Shown here piece by piece: positions 13,401-22,913 of a stretch of DNA of 64,000 nt (the stretch's first letter is position 1; every line of letters starts with the position of its first letter). The translations under genes and the position numbers were made by a program. The stretch is taken from NCBI RefSeq assembly GCF_019703515.2, contig NC_059387.1, positions 36,537,377 through 36,601,376 on the forward strand, written 5' to 3'. The notes beneath the pieces were generated by a model that worked only from the letters and a program-made list of their open reading frames with translations, was not told the origin of the DNA and did no database searches. This DNA comes from Myxocyprinus asiaticus. Taxonomy: Eukaryota > Chordata > Actinopteri > Cypriniformes > Catostomidae.

Positions 13401-15977
13401 ATATAAAAAATATATATATAAAAAAAAAACTTGTGGCTCCATAGCGCCGATACTTCACAGTCACGATAAGCATCTTTTGACAGCACCTCACCCGAGTGGG
13501 TAGATGAAGCTATGCTTCATTAGTTAACACTTAAAGGTGCACTCAGTAATTTTTTCCTCATAAAAAAAGTTTTACTTCTAAAGAAATGAATAGTAATTTT
13601 GCACATAAATCATATCAGTAACCTTATAAAAGTAGTTTTATTCAATATGGAGTGGGTCTTCTCATGGGGGTGGCCATGTTTGGATCACATGACCAGACTG
13701 TAAATAGTGAATTTCTACAATGGCATCTGTAACTGAAGACTATAGACCTTATTCTACGAGACCGTGAGAGATAGACGTACATCTCTTCAATGGATTACAC
13801 AGTTGTTTAAAGTGTTTTTGGATCCTTCTGCTGACGAAACATTGAACAATATGTTTCCAAGAAATTTCAATAGACAAAAGACTCCAGACATCATGAGTTG
13901 TGGAAAATCAGGTGTGATTATTGAGCTTTTTTATAGTTTTATAAAGTGTGTCATTGAAGAGACGGTAAGTATATTTCTCTGCCTCGTTTTCATTCCCGTT
14001 AAAAAAATCAAAGATTGCATTAATGTAAATATAAGTGCCGTTTCTCAATGCAAATCATACAGAGAACAGAGTTGTGTTCCTATGAAAACCAGTCTTGTCA
14101 AGCTAACTTGGAAGAACTCGGAAGGACCGTTGGATGCAGAACGCATCTATTGCGAGTTCTGAGATGTGCTGCGATCTTCCTGTTGCACAATTAACCATTA
14201 TAGCACATTTGAATCCAGTGAGAGAACCGCTGGCATTATCACACCAGTGACAGCATTAATATCATCACACCAGTGAGGTTTTGAAGGACTAGTGACACAT
14301 TAAAGAATAAAGTCTGTAAACACTCGTGTCCGCCATGTGGTTATTACTTTATTAAAATAATGGCCAAAAAAACAACTAATGGTGACAGAGTATAAAGACT
14401 CTCAGAGTATAGCAACTCTCACGAGCCACCAGACTTTCAATGATAAATGTCCTCCGTCTGCCACACTAGTACCGGTCTTGCCCACAAGTCGCCATCCGAT
14501 GCATCATCAATATTCGGCCTGATCAAGAACACATCTGGGTAATTTTTGCATTCTTGGTTCTTGTGTTCTTGAGAATTGGAATTGAACTTCGGCAGTGGAT
14601 GATGACATCGAGTGAGTCCATGTGAATGTAAGAACACAAAAGAATGCCCATTTAGAAACAGCCAAGGTCTATTGTGTTTGAATGATGCTGCATCCACACC
14701 ACTAGGTGTCAGTGTAAATCCAAGATGACACAAACAAAAAAGTTTCTGAGTGCACCGTTAAAATGTTTGTTGTTCTTCATCTGGATTGCTGGTTTCTGTA
14801 GTTTTTACACTGATTCTTTTGGAGATCAGAACCAGAAAACTGTCCAGCAGCAATCAGAATCATCATGGTGCCGTTGCTCAGGAAAAATGTGGAGAGGAAC
14901 CTTTCAAAGGCGACTGTAATATAATGTAAAATATCCTCTTTATGTCCAAGACATATTACAAGTGCCTCAGAAATGTCCTGTTATGATGCGCTTACTGGAG
15001 GACAAGATGTTCAGTGCAGTTCATCAGTTCTGAATTTCACTCATTGTGTGTTTGTCTCTTACAGTGACAATCATTTCAGACGACACACAGTGATGAGTGA
15101 TGGTGTGGAGCCCAACGGACCTGTGAGGTCATACGAGCCCTGGACGCCGCATTCCAAAGACAACATCAAGGTCAAGAGTGAAGATTACTATGATCAGGAC
15201 AAGCCCTTGAACTTCTGCAGGTCTGCACTGAAGTTCTCAAACCTGGATGACTCATGGAGAAGCTCCGACAGGGCCCTCAGGACGCCTCACGGGGCCAACA
15301 ACGTCCTGTCCAGGGCCCGCATGAACAAACACTACGCCAAACCATATCGACTATCTCCGGGATATTATAATAACAGAGTGGATGCATTCATTCCGAAGAT
15401 GTACGAGAGTCTTGAGGACGGCATGAAGAGCGAGATCTTCAGTTACGACGCTCACAGTGAGGGCTTTGACGGTCATGTAATCTCTGAGCTGCCTATAAAG
15501 GTGGAACCGGACTCGGACTCTGAGAACGGATGCGATGTGTACGGACGCTCATGGGTGGCACACCAGCGCTACATGAATGGCTACGATGGAGTTCAGATGA
15601 AAGCGGAGAGCGGAGACGGCGAGCAGTATTCACCCTGTCAGAGGTCAAAGGGTCACGCGATGACGTACGGTGGCCACTATCAGAATGCTTACAGCGCCGC
15701 GCCACGACCTCTCAAGTGTGTCCTGAACAAAGAGCAGCAGAGGTCGAACCACCATGACATGCTCTCAAACTGCACAGATGATTCTTACGCTGTTTCATAC
15801 GTGCAGAACGACTACAAAACAGGCTACGAGTTCAGAGGTCAAGGGTTACTTCAGTGCATCAAACAGGAGCCCCTGGACTCTCCGCCGTGGCAAATAAACA
15901 GTCAGAGAAATGTCATGAATAACTGTGTGATGAACGGCCCACCGCAGAAGATCAGCCCGTATGTGTTCATGCAGTGA
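1243..15977 (+). CDS. ahrr: Aryl hydrocarbon receptor repressor, 3' part of gene (five exons)
   Basis: AHRR is a nuclear bHLH-PAS repressor that competes with the AH receptor for ARNT and xenobiotic response elements. Five exons join in phase: 1243-1332, 2892-3021, 4015-4148, 4551-4744 and 15065-15977, all with GT-AG introns. The first four encode PAS-A and the segment after it: [59 protein letters not shown]. The last exon encodes a long tail with sumoylation-type motifs and no PAS-B or Q-rich activation domain, which separates AHRR from AHR; the [14 protein letters not shown] stretch is also AHRR-like. The bHLH-coding 5' exons are not in the window, so the entry is partial. Whether this is the fish a or b paralogue is not decided. 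Confidence 0.93.
1523..1945. mobile_element. TTAA-flanked MITE, piggyBac-like
   Basis: A 423-bp non-coding element flanked by TTAA on both sides (1519-1522 and 1946-1949), the target duplication typical of piggyBac. Terminal inverted repeats of about 16 bp read AGGTGCRCTCAGTMA. A second copy in opposite orientation lies at 13535-14757. It sits in the ahrr intron after the first PAS exon. The superfamily is inferred from the target site and termini only. Confidence 0.75.
1950..2891. other. ahrr intron, no gene seen
   Basis: Contains a (TG)n microsatellite (about 2073-2140) followed by ordinary intron sequence. Short open frames here have no recognisable domain, no splice context and no codon pattern like the neighbouring exons. 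Confidence 0.5.
2073..2140. repeat. (TG)n microsatellite
   Basis: Uninterrupted TG dinucleotides followed by imperfect TGTGTC variants. Confidence 0.9.
2892..3021 (+). CDS. ahrr: ahrr exon: second half of PAS-A
   Basis: Begins after acceptor CTCTCTTCAG with ACA GAT GTG ATG CAT (TDVMH) and ends with one base of a split glycine codon before donor GTGCGAGT. It encodes [20 protein letters not shown], then a short variable segment. The split codon G|GT is completed exactly by the exon at 4015. Confidence 0.93.
3338..3644. mobile_element. CpG-rich fold-back MITE
   Basis: About 307 bp with inverted ends: left CAGGCCCAGGTATACTTC, right (complement) TAGGCCAAACTATACTTC. The interior is much richer in CpG and in GCGCATGC-type palindromes than the flanking AT-rich intron. 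It interrupts a dispersed repeat whose uninterrupted relative lies near 16200-16500, which supports insertion. No clear target duplication was found, so hAT-like is only a guess. Confidence 0.55.
4015..4148 (+). CDS. ahrr: ahrr exon after PAS-A
   Basis: Acceptor TTATTGTGTAG; starts with the last two bases of a glycine codon and ends in phase 0 at GGATTTCTG before donor GTGAGTGA. Encodes a variable start, then [20 protein letters not shown] and SGFL, which is close to the mammalian AHRR segment. Confidence 0.92.
4551..4744 (+). CDS. ahrr: ahrr exon TMQFQG...[12 protein letters not shown]
   Basis: Acceptor GTGTTTGCAG, donor GTACGATT. Encodes [20 protein letters not shown] and [14 protein letters not shown], then a Met/Lys/Asn-rich end. 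It leaves two bases (AG) of a serine codon that are completed by the T opening the terminal exon 10.3 kb downstream, which shows that the intervening transposon block is intronic. Confidence 0.92.
5831..7196 (+). pseudogene. DIRS gag-like region, broken
   Basis: Several short frames replace one gag: 5831-6016 with Cys-rich [17 protein letters not shown] and CSHCE motifs, 6095-6439 with Ser/Pro-rich content, and 6844-7196. The composition (Ser, Pro, GC-rich) differs sharply from the AT-rich ahrr intron. The frames end just before the RNase H, so the reverse transcriptase appears deleted. Assignment rests on position within the DIRS element and on resemblance to fish DIRS first ORFs. Confidence 0.55.
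7224..7517 (+). pseudogene. DIRS RNase H domain
   Basis: Encodes [12 protein letters not shown], then [10 protein letters not shown] and [18 protein letters not shown], the acidic-residue motifs of the DIRS-type RNase H (D, E, D). The frame ends at 7517; the downstream connector with DLFAS and CPLWYAL continues in another frame at 7646-8017. The same motifs recur in the second DIRS copy near 60,830-61,030. Confidence 0.75.
7861..8960 (+). pseudogene. DIRS tyrosine recombinase, frameshifted
   Basis: The open frame 7861-8796 carries [27 protein letters not shown] and the first catalytic arginine in IKRVGDLQ. After a frame change near 8770 the remainder, including HSTR (about 8847-8858) and the tyrosine in RFYNL (about 8950-8965), is still visible in another frame. 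So the catalytic R, HxxR and Y positions survive, but a frameshift and an in-frame stop prevent one continuous product. In DIRS elements this enzyme integrates a circular DNA intermediate instead of a DDE integrase. Confidence 0.75.
10238..12975 (-). mobile_element. 5'-truncated L1-like LINE, antisense to ahrr
   Basis: Read on the minus strand, fragments of an L1 ORF2 occur in order: RT motifs [71 protein letters not shown] and the catalytic [11 protein letters not shown] box, followed by GLGLPKI and a pyrimidine-rich 3' UTR ending near 10238. Stops and frame changes break it into at least five pieces. The same family supplies 18995-24241 and 24256-27003. Confidence 0.85.
10390..10421. repeat. 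(CA)n microsatellite in L1 3' UTR
   Basis: Sixteen CA units within the L1 3' UTR; the equivalent GT tract is present in the other L1 copy near 24050. Confidence 0.9.
13535..14757. mobile_element. TTAA-flanked MITE, second copy with internal insert
   Basis: Flanked by TTAA (13531-13534, 14758-14761). Its two ends match the copy at 1523-1945 in reverse orientation, including GTGTCATCTTGGATTTACAC and GTGGTGTGGATGCAGCAT. About 930 bp between roughly 13744 and 14678 has no counterpart in the short copy and is probably another insertion or the longer ancestral interior. An open frame at 13764-14162 has no recognisable domain. Confidence 0.65.
15065..15977 (+). CDS. ahrr: ahrr terminal exon, repressor tail
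   Basis: Acceptor TTTGTCTCTTACAG ends at 15064; the first T completes a serine codon and about 303 codons follow to TGA at 15975-15977. The tail is low-complexity, rich in Tyr, Ser, Asn and Asp. It carries four Psi-K-x-E sites: IKVKSE (15165-15182), IKVEPDSD (15495 on), MKAES (15597 on) and IKQEPLDSP (15858-15884). The last matches the AHRR C-terminal REPLDSP region of mammals. AHRR sumoylation in this region is established in mammals and promotes corepressor recruitment; use of these fish sites is inference. Confidence 0.92.
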
Positions 15978-18900
15978 GTCTCAAACCTCTTTCTTGTAAA
16001 TAAATGAGATTCGGCAGAGACTCCTGGAATATTCCACAGATATGCTTCTTTACTTGTTTTGCTCCAGGATTCAGAATAAGACAGCAAGCGACGACTCAAC
16101 ACAAATAAAATCGTACTAAAACAGTCACAAGAAGGCCTTCAAATGAAACATTGAAATGTATTAATAGCACCACGACTATGACAGGCTGAATAAGAAAACT
16201 GATGATTCTTTAAATGTTTAAACAACAGAAGTGTGATTTACCAGCGTAACACTGAACAAACATTGTATTAATATTATCCATATTACCAATAGACAGATGA
16301 ATTCTCTTCAAACTACTGTAGTTTGATTGGACGCATGGCCTTAGATGTCAACATCAAAAGAAAAGTTTTCTCTTGTTAAAAGTTTTTTAAATCATTAAAG
16401 GTTTTATTTATTTTGCTCGTTATTCTTTATTATTTGCATATTCCATAGTTTTTTCCCTGCTGTCTGTGACTCGAGATCCACCAGCTGAGAAGCACTAATC
16501 TACATTTTTCAAAGTTTATTTTTAAAAATGTTAAAAGATGGAAATTCTGTGGTCCATTTCAAACATACAATTCTGTCGCTGACGCACAAGTTTTTCAAAG
16601 TTCTGTTAATTTCAGGATGTGGTTTAGCTGCTGTGGTTTCATAGGAAACGTTTGAGGATTTGGTTGTTAAGGTTATGTTTGGTTTGTTTACAATATTTTT
16701 TTATCATTACATTTTGTTTTATGCACTTTTAGTTTAGTGGTGCTAATATTTACTTGCAGTGTGTCGCTTCATACAATAATTACATAAAAAATGGACAGGA
16801 AAAACTATTAAAAAGATCAAATAAAACAGATGCAAAAGCTCTTTTAGGACTCTGCTGTCATCTTAAATACAAACATTCACATTTATGTCAAAGATGAAAA
16901 TTCTTATTTTCTAAGATTCAAGGTTTGTGATTTGCTGAGAATATTGTGTCTTGACAATTATTATCATTTTTTTTTTTTTTACAAGCAATTGTTTTATTAA
17001 AGCTGTATTTTTATGTTAATCAGTATTAAAAGGTAGAAAACTGAAGGATTTATTCTGCAAAAGAAGTTTGTTTAGATGTCAAAAGGTGTTAAAACACCAA
17101 TAAAAAAAAAAGTTCTAATAACAGTGTAAAATAATATTCAAGCTCTTAAATATGTTTACATCAGATTCATGTCACCATTGATAAGAATGCCAAACATTTC
17201 ATGACTTGTTATAAAGTGTGGCCCTATTTTCCCCCAGAATAAAACTCAATGTATTTGTCAAAATAATAATACATTTGCACTACTGGAACTAATTAAAAGA
17301 AAACCTTCCGAGACACAATGTCATTTTGACATGAACCTGTGAGCAGTTTCTTACCTGTCGTTTAAGGATTTATTTTTCATTTGTATCAAAAATTTGTATT
17401 TATTGTGTAAATAGCAAATGTGAAAGTCCTTGCACTATTTCAGGAAGGATTTTAACGTGACGTTTTGCCTCTGGCATTCAACATCAGCAATTAATATTAA
17501 CAAAATACAGAAAGGTTTTAGGCAACTTTGCAGCAACAATCACTCTATTACAACAATGTTACTCTTTATTTTAAATAAAAATAAAAGTCTTGTACATGAC
17601 AAAGACGTAGTTATTTCATTTTTACACACATCTCTGTATGTTTTTTGATGGTTGTTGTAACTGGTGAAACTTTTGTTAAAAGTGTCTGCTGTATACAGAT
17701 ATGTAAATGTGATGGCATTGAGACATTTCAGTATTTATGACTCAAGAGTTCACATTCTGAACACTTTCAGACACATAATATGACACAAATACTTCACATG
17801 AGATTTTAGCATGAGTAAAAGTTCTCTTCTGTGAGAGCGATTGATTCGATTCAGTTATTGAAGTTTTAAAATGTTCCACCACTAAACGAAACTGCTGGAC
17901 TCTCTATTACTGTTTGTTTTCATGCAACTACATAATCACGTCAGTGAGACAGATTGTATCCTCAAATAACCTCAATGTGCAGGCGAGCTGTCTCACCACA
18001 CGTGAGCTGTCTCACTGCTGTTGGGCGACATCTGCAGGCCATCTGAAGATATCTCAATCAATTTCCTTTTTAGTTCCAAAGAAACAGACAATATTTGCAA
18101 TAAAAATATATTTCAGGGACATTTATGAAAAACTATTTTACAACTTTTCACGATGTAAATGTTTACCAAACAGTTCATGTGCATTTATTGGCCTTATTTA
18201 CAGTAAAACATTTATCGTGAATATGCTCAAACACACAATCATTTTAAAGCACTGTGAATGTTTTCACACTCGTCTGTCAGTTTGTTTTCTTTAGCTGAAT
18301 TTCTGCAGGTCTGTAATGAGAGATGATTTGAGCCAGAATGAAGGAGTTTATGAGGACAAACAGCGATCCAAATGAGAGAAAAACTGTTCCAGCCCTCAAA
18401 CTCCAGATAATATGCAGGAGTCAACCACACAGCCTGAAACACAGACAAACATCACTGTAAATAATGAGTCCACACACACACACACACACACACTCACACA
18501 CTACACACACACTCAAACACTACACACACATACACTCACTCACATACTACATACACACACACTTCATGAGTTTAGAAACACAATGATCCGACACAGAGGA
18601 GCAAATCTGCTTTAACTCACTCGATTCATAAAAGTTCATATTTATTTCACCTGTCCAACAAACCACAACAGTAGCAGCAGGAATACTCAACTCAAACTGA
18701 AGCTCAGACAAGGAAAAACCAGTGGCAGTAAACACGGATACCAAAGAAAATACCTTGGAGTCAAAAACACTCTCAGAATCAGATCACACGTGAGTCAGCC
18801 TGAGATCCATCAATAGACCAACTTATTATTGATTTTACACATACTGATACCAAATTGATAATTGATTATGCTGAACAAATTTTAAATTATTTAACTTTTA

Positions 18901-18980
18901 TTTTTTTAAAGAATAACTAGTACATCAGATAACGGTATTAAACAATACGCATTATGAAAATAAGAATAATAAGTTAGGTT
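15978..18980. other. ahrr 3' UTR and AT-rich intergenic DNA
   Basis: AATAAA at 15999-16004 directly follows the stop and could serve as poly(A) signal, but several later A-rich hexamers also exist. The stretch is AT-rich, with a poly(T) run near 16970. Near 16200-16500 it is related to 3244-3905 in the ahrr intron, so a dispersed repeat is present. A (CA)-rich tract lies at about 18472-18560. A weak exon-like signal on the minus strand at about 18287-18430 is discussed in the findings. No confident gene. Confidence 0.5.
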
Positions 18981-19131
18981 AAAAAGCAACATATGGGGTG
19001 GGGGGTGGTGGGGGGGAAGCAGACGTGTGAGTGACGAGCTCTGCGCACTTTGATACATTTTTAATTATTTTCATGTTATAATCTGCTGAAATTTGATACA
19101 CCCAGTTACACATTTGCTCTTTGAGGTAAAC

Positions 19132-19878
19132 ATGGCAAAGAAGTCAAAATCCTCGGGCTCTGGAGACATTAAAAGACACTTACGTGTTCAGGATGAAAGC
19201 CCTGACAGGCCTACAGACCGGGGACTCGATTTGGATGGCGCGGTGGGAGAGGTGATCCAGTGTCAGTTGTCCAACATGTCTGTGATGTTGACGAAGGTTC
19301 TTGCTAACTTGGAGGATCTCGCTGTAATACATCGATCGATTACGGCGATGGAAATAAAATTCTCTGAGTTAGTTACAAGAGCGACTGATGTTGAGAGACA
19401 AATCGATTGTCTGGAATCTTCAGAGAGGGAATTAACCGCTAATCCGCCCGCAACCAAAGTTGATTTGGAATGTTTCCTTGAAAAGCTTGAAGATCTTGAG
19501 AATAGAAGCCGCAGGAATAATGTTCGAATTGTTGGAATTCCTGAGCATGAGGAGGGCAGAGATATGGTGAAATTCCTAGACAAGTTTTTCCCGAGTCTGC
19601 TCGACATAGCAGGTCACAAGCTGGAAATCGAGCGAGCTCACAGAGACCCTGCTCGGAGATCTGCTGAGGGAGACAGGCCCAGATCGATTCTGGACAGATT
19701 TCTGAGATCATCCGATAAAGATCTCGTGTTGTGCCAGGCGAGGAGCAAAGGGAAGCTTTCTTGGAAGAATCATAATATTTTCTTTTCCCGGACTTCGCGA
19801 GTTCGACAAGAGAAAAACGCGATCGGTTCAAGGAATGTAAGAAACTCTTACATCAGCGAAAGATCTCGTTTGCTCTGA
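19132..19878 (+). CDS. L1 ORF1 protein
   Basis: An uninterrupted frame of 248 codons starting at ATG 19132 after GAGGTAAAC. It has a basic start (MAKKSKSSGSGDIKRHLR), a predicted coiled coil from about residue 40 to 130 with repeated heptads, then the RRM-type core: LENRSRRNNVRIVGIPE and DRPRSILDRFLRSSDKD. L1 ORF1p is an RNA chaperone that trimerises through the coiled coil and coats L1 RNA. This is the only apparently unbroken protein in the L1 block; the start at 19132 is preferred to the upstream in-frame 19093 because the sibling copy starts at the equivalent MSKNSKS. Confidence 0.75.
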   Translation: MAKKSKSSGSGDIKRHLRVQDESPDRPTDRGLDLDGAVGEVIQCQLSNMSVMLTKVLANLEDLAVIHRSITAMEIKFSELVTRATDVERQIDCLESSERELTANPPATKVDLECFLEKLEDLENRSRRNNVRIVGIPEHEEGRDMVKFLDKFFPSLLDIAGHKLEIERAHRDPARRSAEGDRPRSILDRFLRSSDKDLVLCQARSKGKLSWKNHNIFFSRTSRVRQEKNAIGSRNVRNSYISERSRLL

Positions 19879-20039
19879 TGGTTCTGGCTAAACTGAGAAT
19901 AGAAACGAAGGATGGTCACAAAGTATTTACATGTCCCAATCAGGCAATATCTTTTATTGAATCAGTGGGTGAGTAACCATTGGGTGTTTCTCATGTAAGT
20001 GGGTTGACTCGCTGTATTTACTCTGGCTTTTGAGGAAGC

Positions 20040-20790
20040 TGGCCGTCATTTTGGTTTCTTTTTGCTTTTTGCGTTGGCTCCACCGAGCAGTTGGAGTTTG
20101 TTTTGTGAATAACACTTTTCCTTAAAGAAACTTTTGCATTGATGGAAGATTACTTTAGCATTGAAGTTCCGGCCAGTTTGAGAGTGGACACTACAGATAG
20201 ATGACTGCAAAATATCAACAAGCTCACACAAAGGATGTCTTTTATAAAGTTGATGGATTGTGTAAGTCATGATATATACTTTTATGCGGCCTCCGAGTGA
20301 ATTGACTCGACCATCCGGGGAACCGGGATGCCGGTTTTGTTTCTTTTTGTATTGGTTCCGTCTAGCAGCTGGAGCTTGTTCTATTGAATAACACTCCTTT
20401 GGAACAGCTGTGGATTAATCAGTTCATTCTTCGTGTTTATTCCTCCTGCTGGCTGGAGTTTGTTTTGTTGAGTATTTTTACGGGACATTGGAATGATTAC
20501 GTCATCCGCTGAACTCATAACAGCTGACTCACGGAACATTCGTTTGTCTGTCCGAGGAATCTGAACGGTTTTATACCAGTTGGAATTTGTTTTGTGGAAG
20601 ATCACACCTTTGAGACAGTTCTGTGGATGAATCTACACATTCTTTGTGTTCATTTTTCCTATTGGCTGGGTTTATTTTACAAAGTATTTTCTGTTATGTA
20701 ATTTTGATTCACAAATTTGTGAGGTTAATGCGCAGGTTTGTCTTTTTTCTGTTTGTTTTGTTCGGGGGGATGTTCAGGGTTTGATTGTTT
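20040..20790 (+). repeat. Decayed tandem repeats in L1 inter-ORF spacer
   Basis: The motif TGGAGTTTGTTTTGTG with variants recurs near 20092, 20370, 20454, 20580 and 20664. Spacings alternate about 84 and 126 bp in the right part, giving a unit of about 210 bp. The third L1 copy has the same pair at about 25322 and 25404, so the structure belongs to the L1 family. Confidence 0.6.
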
Positions 20791-20893
20791 CACTAATGGG
20801 GAATGTGGTCTGTATAATTTTGTTTTTGACAAACAGTTTATTTTTTTAATTATATCAATATGTCAGTTGTTAATATGAGTACTATCTCTCTCC

Positions 20894-21388
20894 ATGTGGA
20901 ATGTAAATGGGTTGGGGCACTCCATAAAAAGAAGGAAGGTTATTTTTTTTCTTAAACGTAAGAAATATGATATAGTGTTTCTTCAAGAAACACATCTCTC
21001 CCCGCAGGAAGCTGAAAAATTTGGGAAGATATGGGGTGGACATGTTTTCTTTAGTGTTGGCTCAAGTAAGCGCAAGGGAGTCATTCTATTGATTAATAAA
21101 CATCTACAATTCAAATGTCTCAAACAGATTAAAGATAAATTAGGAAGAGTCATTATTGTTTTAGCTGAAATTCAAGGGCAAAGGTTGAATTTGGTTAATA
21201 TTTACGCACCTAACACTGATGATCAGGGCTTTTTTATTGATCTTGAAGGGATGTTGCAAGCCGCTGGCACCCCTCATGATATAATATTGGGAGGAGACTT
21301 TAATCTTTTGATGGATTCAGTCCTTGATCATAGTGAAGCAAAAGTGTGTAAACCCCCTAGAGCAAAACTGACGCTTCACAGGATGTGA
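20894..21388 (+). pseudogene. L1 ORF2 endonuclease domain
   Basis: Encodes MWNVNGLGHSIKRRKVI, YDIVFLQETHLSPQEA, LVNIYAPNTDDQ and DIILGGDFNLLMDSVLDH, the APE-type endonuclease motifs of L1 (N, E, Y, D/N). A stop at 21386-21388 truncates it; later pieces of ORF2 continue in frames 21571-21897 and 22074-22646. Non-functional. Confidence 0.8.
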
Positions 21389-22073
21389 AAAAATCTTAGT
21401 CTTGCAGATATTTGGAGACTTTTGAACCCATCTGGGAGGGACTATACATTTTTTTCATCAGTCCATAAGATTTATTCTAGAATAGATTTTTTTTTTATAT
21501 ATCTAAGTCCCTCATTCCATCTGTTGTTGATTGCTCAATTGGAAATATCTTAGTCTCAGATCACGCCCTGGTGAGTTTAGAGGTGTTGCCACATACGGAG
21601 AAAAAGAAATCATATAGCTGGTGCTTTAATGTATCCCTTTTGCAAAATCCTGATTTCCAACAAATGTTAAAGACTGAAATCAATGTTTATATGGAGACCA
21701 ACTGGTCCTCAGTATCCTCTGTGGGCGTGGCTTGGGAGGCACTTAAGGCGGTTCTTAGGGGTCAGATCATACAGTATGCCTCATTCGCCAAAATATCCAA
21801 AGCACAAGAACTTGTGGAGTTGGAAGGAAATATTAAAAGTGCAGAAACAGAGCTGAAGCGCCATATGTCATCTGATGGCCTCAGAGAATTGACCTGATTG
21901 AAATATAGATATAATACTATTTTGTTGCGGAAAGTGGAGTTTTGGTTATTCAGGGCAAGACAGTCATACTTTGAGTCGGGGGACAAAGCAGGAAAACTTT
22001 TGGCTAGATATATAAAACAGAGAGAGTCTTTTTCTACCATTCCCTCAGTGAAATCTGCTGGTGGTGAAATATT

Positions 22074-22646
22074 TTGACCATTGATATTAATAATGCTTTT
22101 AAAGAATTCTACTTTGATCTCTATAGTTCCACATCTTCGTCTGCTGATGAAGATATTAGGAACTTTGTGGAATCATTAGATCTCCCTAAACTGACAACTG
22201 AGCTAAAAAATTCTCTTGATTCTGAGATAAACTTTGAGGAGCTTGATGAGGTAATTAAGGCCTTGCCGACAGGCAAGTCTCCGGGGCCTGACAGCTTTTC
22301 CTCTGAGTTTTTCAAATCTTATGCTACAGAACTGGCTCCTCTTTTGTAAGAAGTTTATATGGAATCATTAAAGAACAGAAAGCTTCCTCCAACCATGACA
22401 CAAGCCCGGATCAGTCTGATTCTTAAAAAGGACAAAGATCCAAGCGAGTGTGAAAGTTACCGCCCAATTTCCCTGATCCAGTTAGATGTAAAAATGTTAT
22501 CCAAAATTCTGGCTAATCGATTAAGTAAAGTTATGACATCACTTATACAAATAGATCAGGTGGGGTTTATTCGAGGCCGAAGCTCTTCTGATAATATTAG
22601 GCGTCTCATCAATATTATGTGGTCAGTAGTGAATGTTATGTTTTGA
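22074..22646 (+). pseudogene. L1 ORF2 reverse transcriptase, N-terminal piece
   Basis: Two frames (22074-22349 and 22359-22646) carry [40 protein letters not shown] and [15 protein letters not shown]. The sequence stops matching L1 at INIMWSVVN near 22635, before the catalytic YADD box, where minus-strand gypsy sequence begins. Confidence 0.8.
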
Positions 22647-22913
22647 ACTCACCTCCGGTCCGAGCTCTGCCTTCTCGGGAACTACCGTAGCCAACATCAC
22701 GGGAACCGCCTCCCTCCACAATTTCAGGAGATTGAGTTGGTATATTTGACGTGCGCCCCCTCTATCGGTTAGTTTAACCTCATAATCAAGATCTCCCACT
22801 CGTCGTGTGACCTCAAAGGGTCCTTGCCAATTGGCGAGTAATTTAGAGCTCGATGTGGGAAGCAATACAAGCACTTTATCTCCCGGTGCAAATTCCCTTA
22901 GCTGAGTTCCCCG

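Noticed and set aside
18412..18615. Thr/His-rich plus-strand frame
   Set aside because: Produced by the CA-rich tract at about 18,472-18,560.
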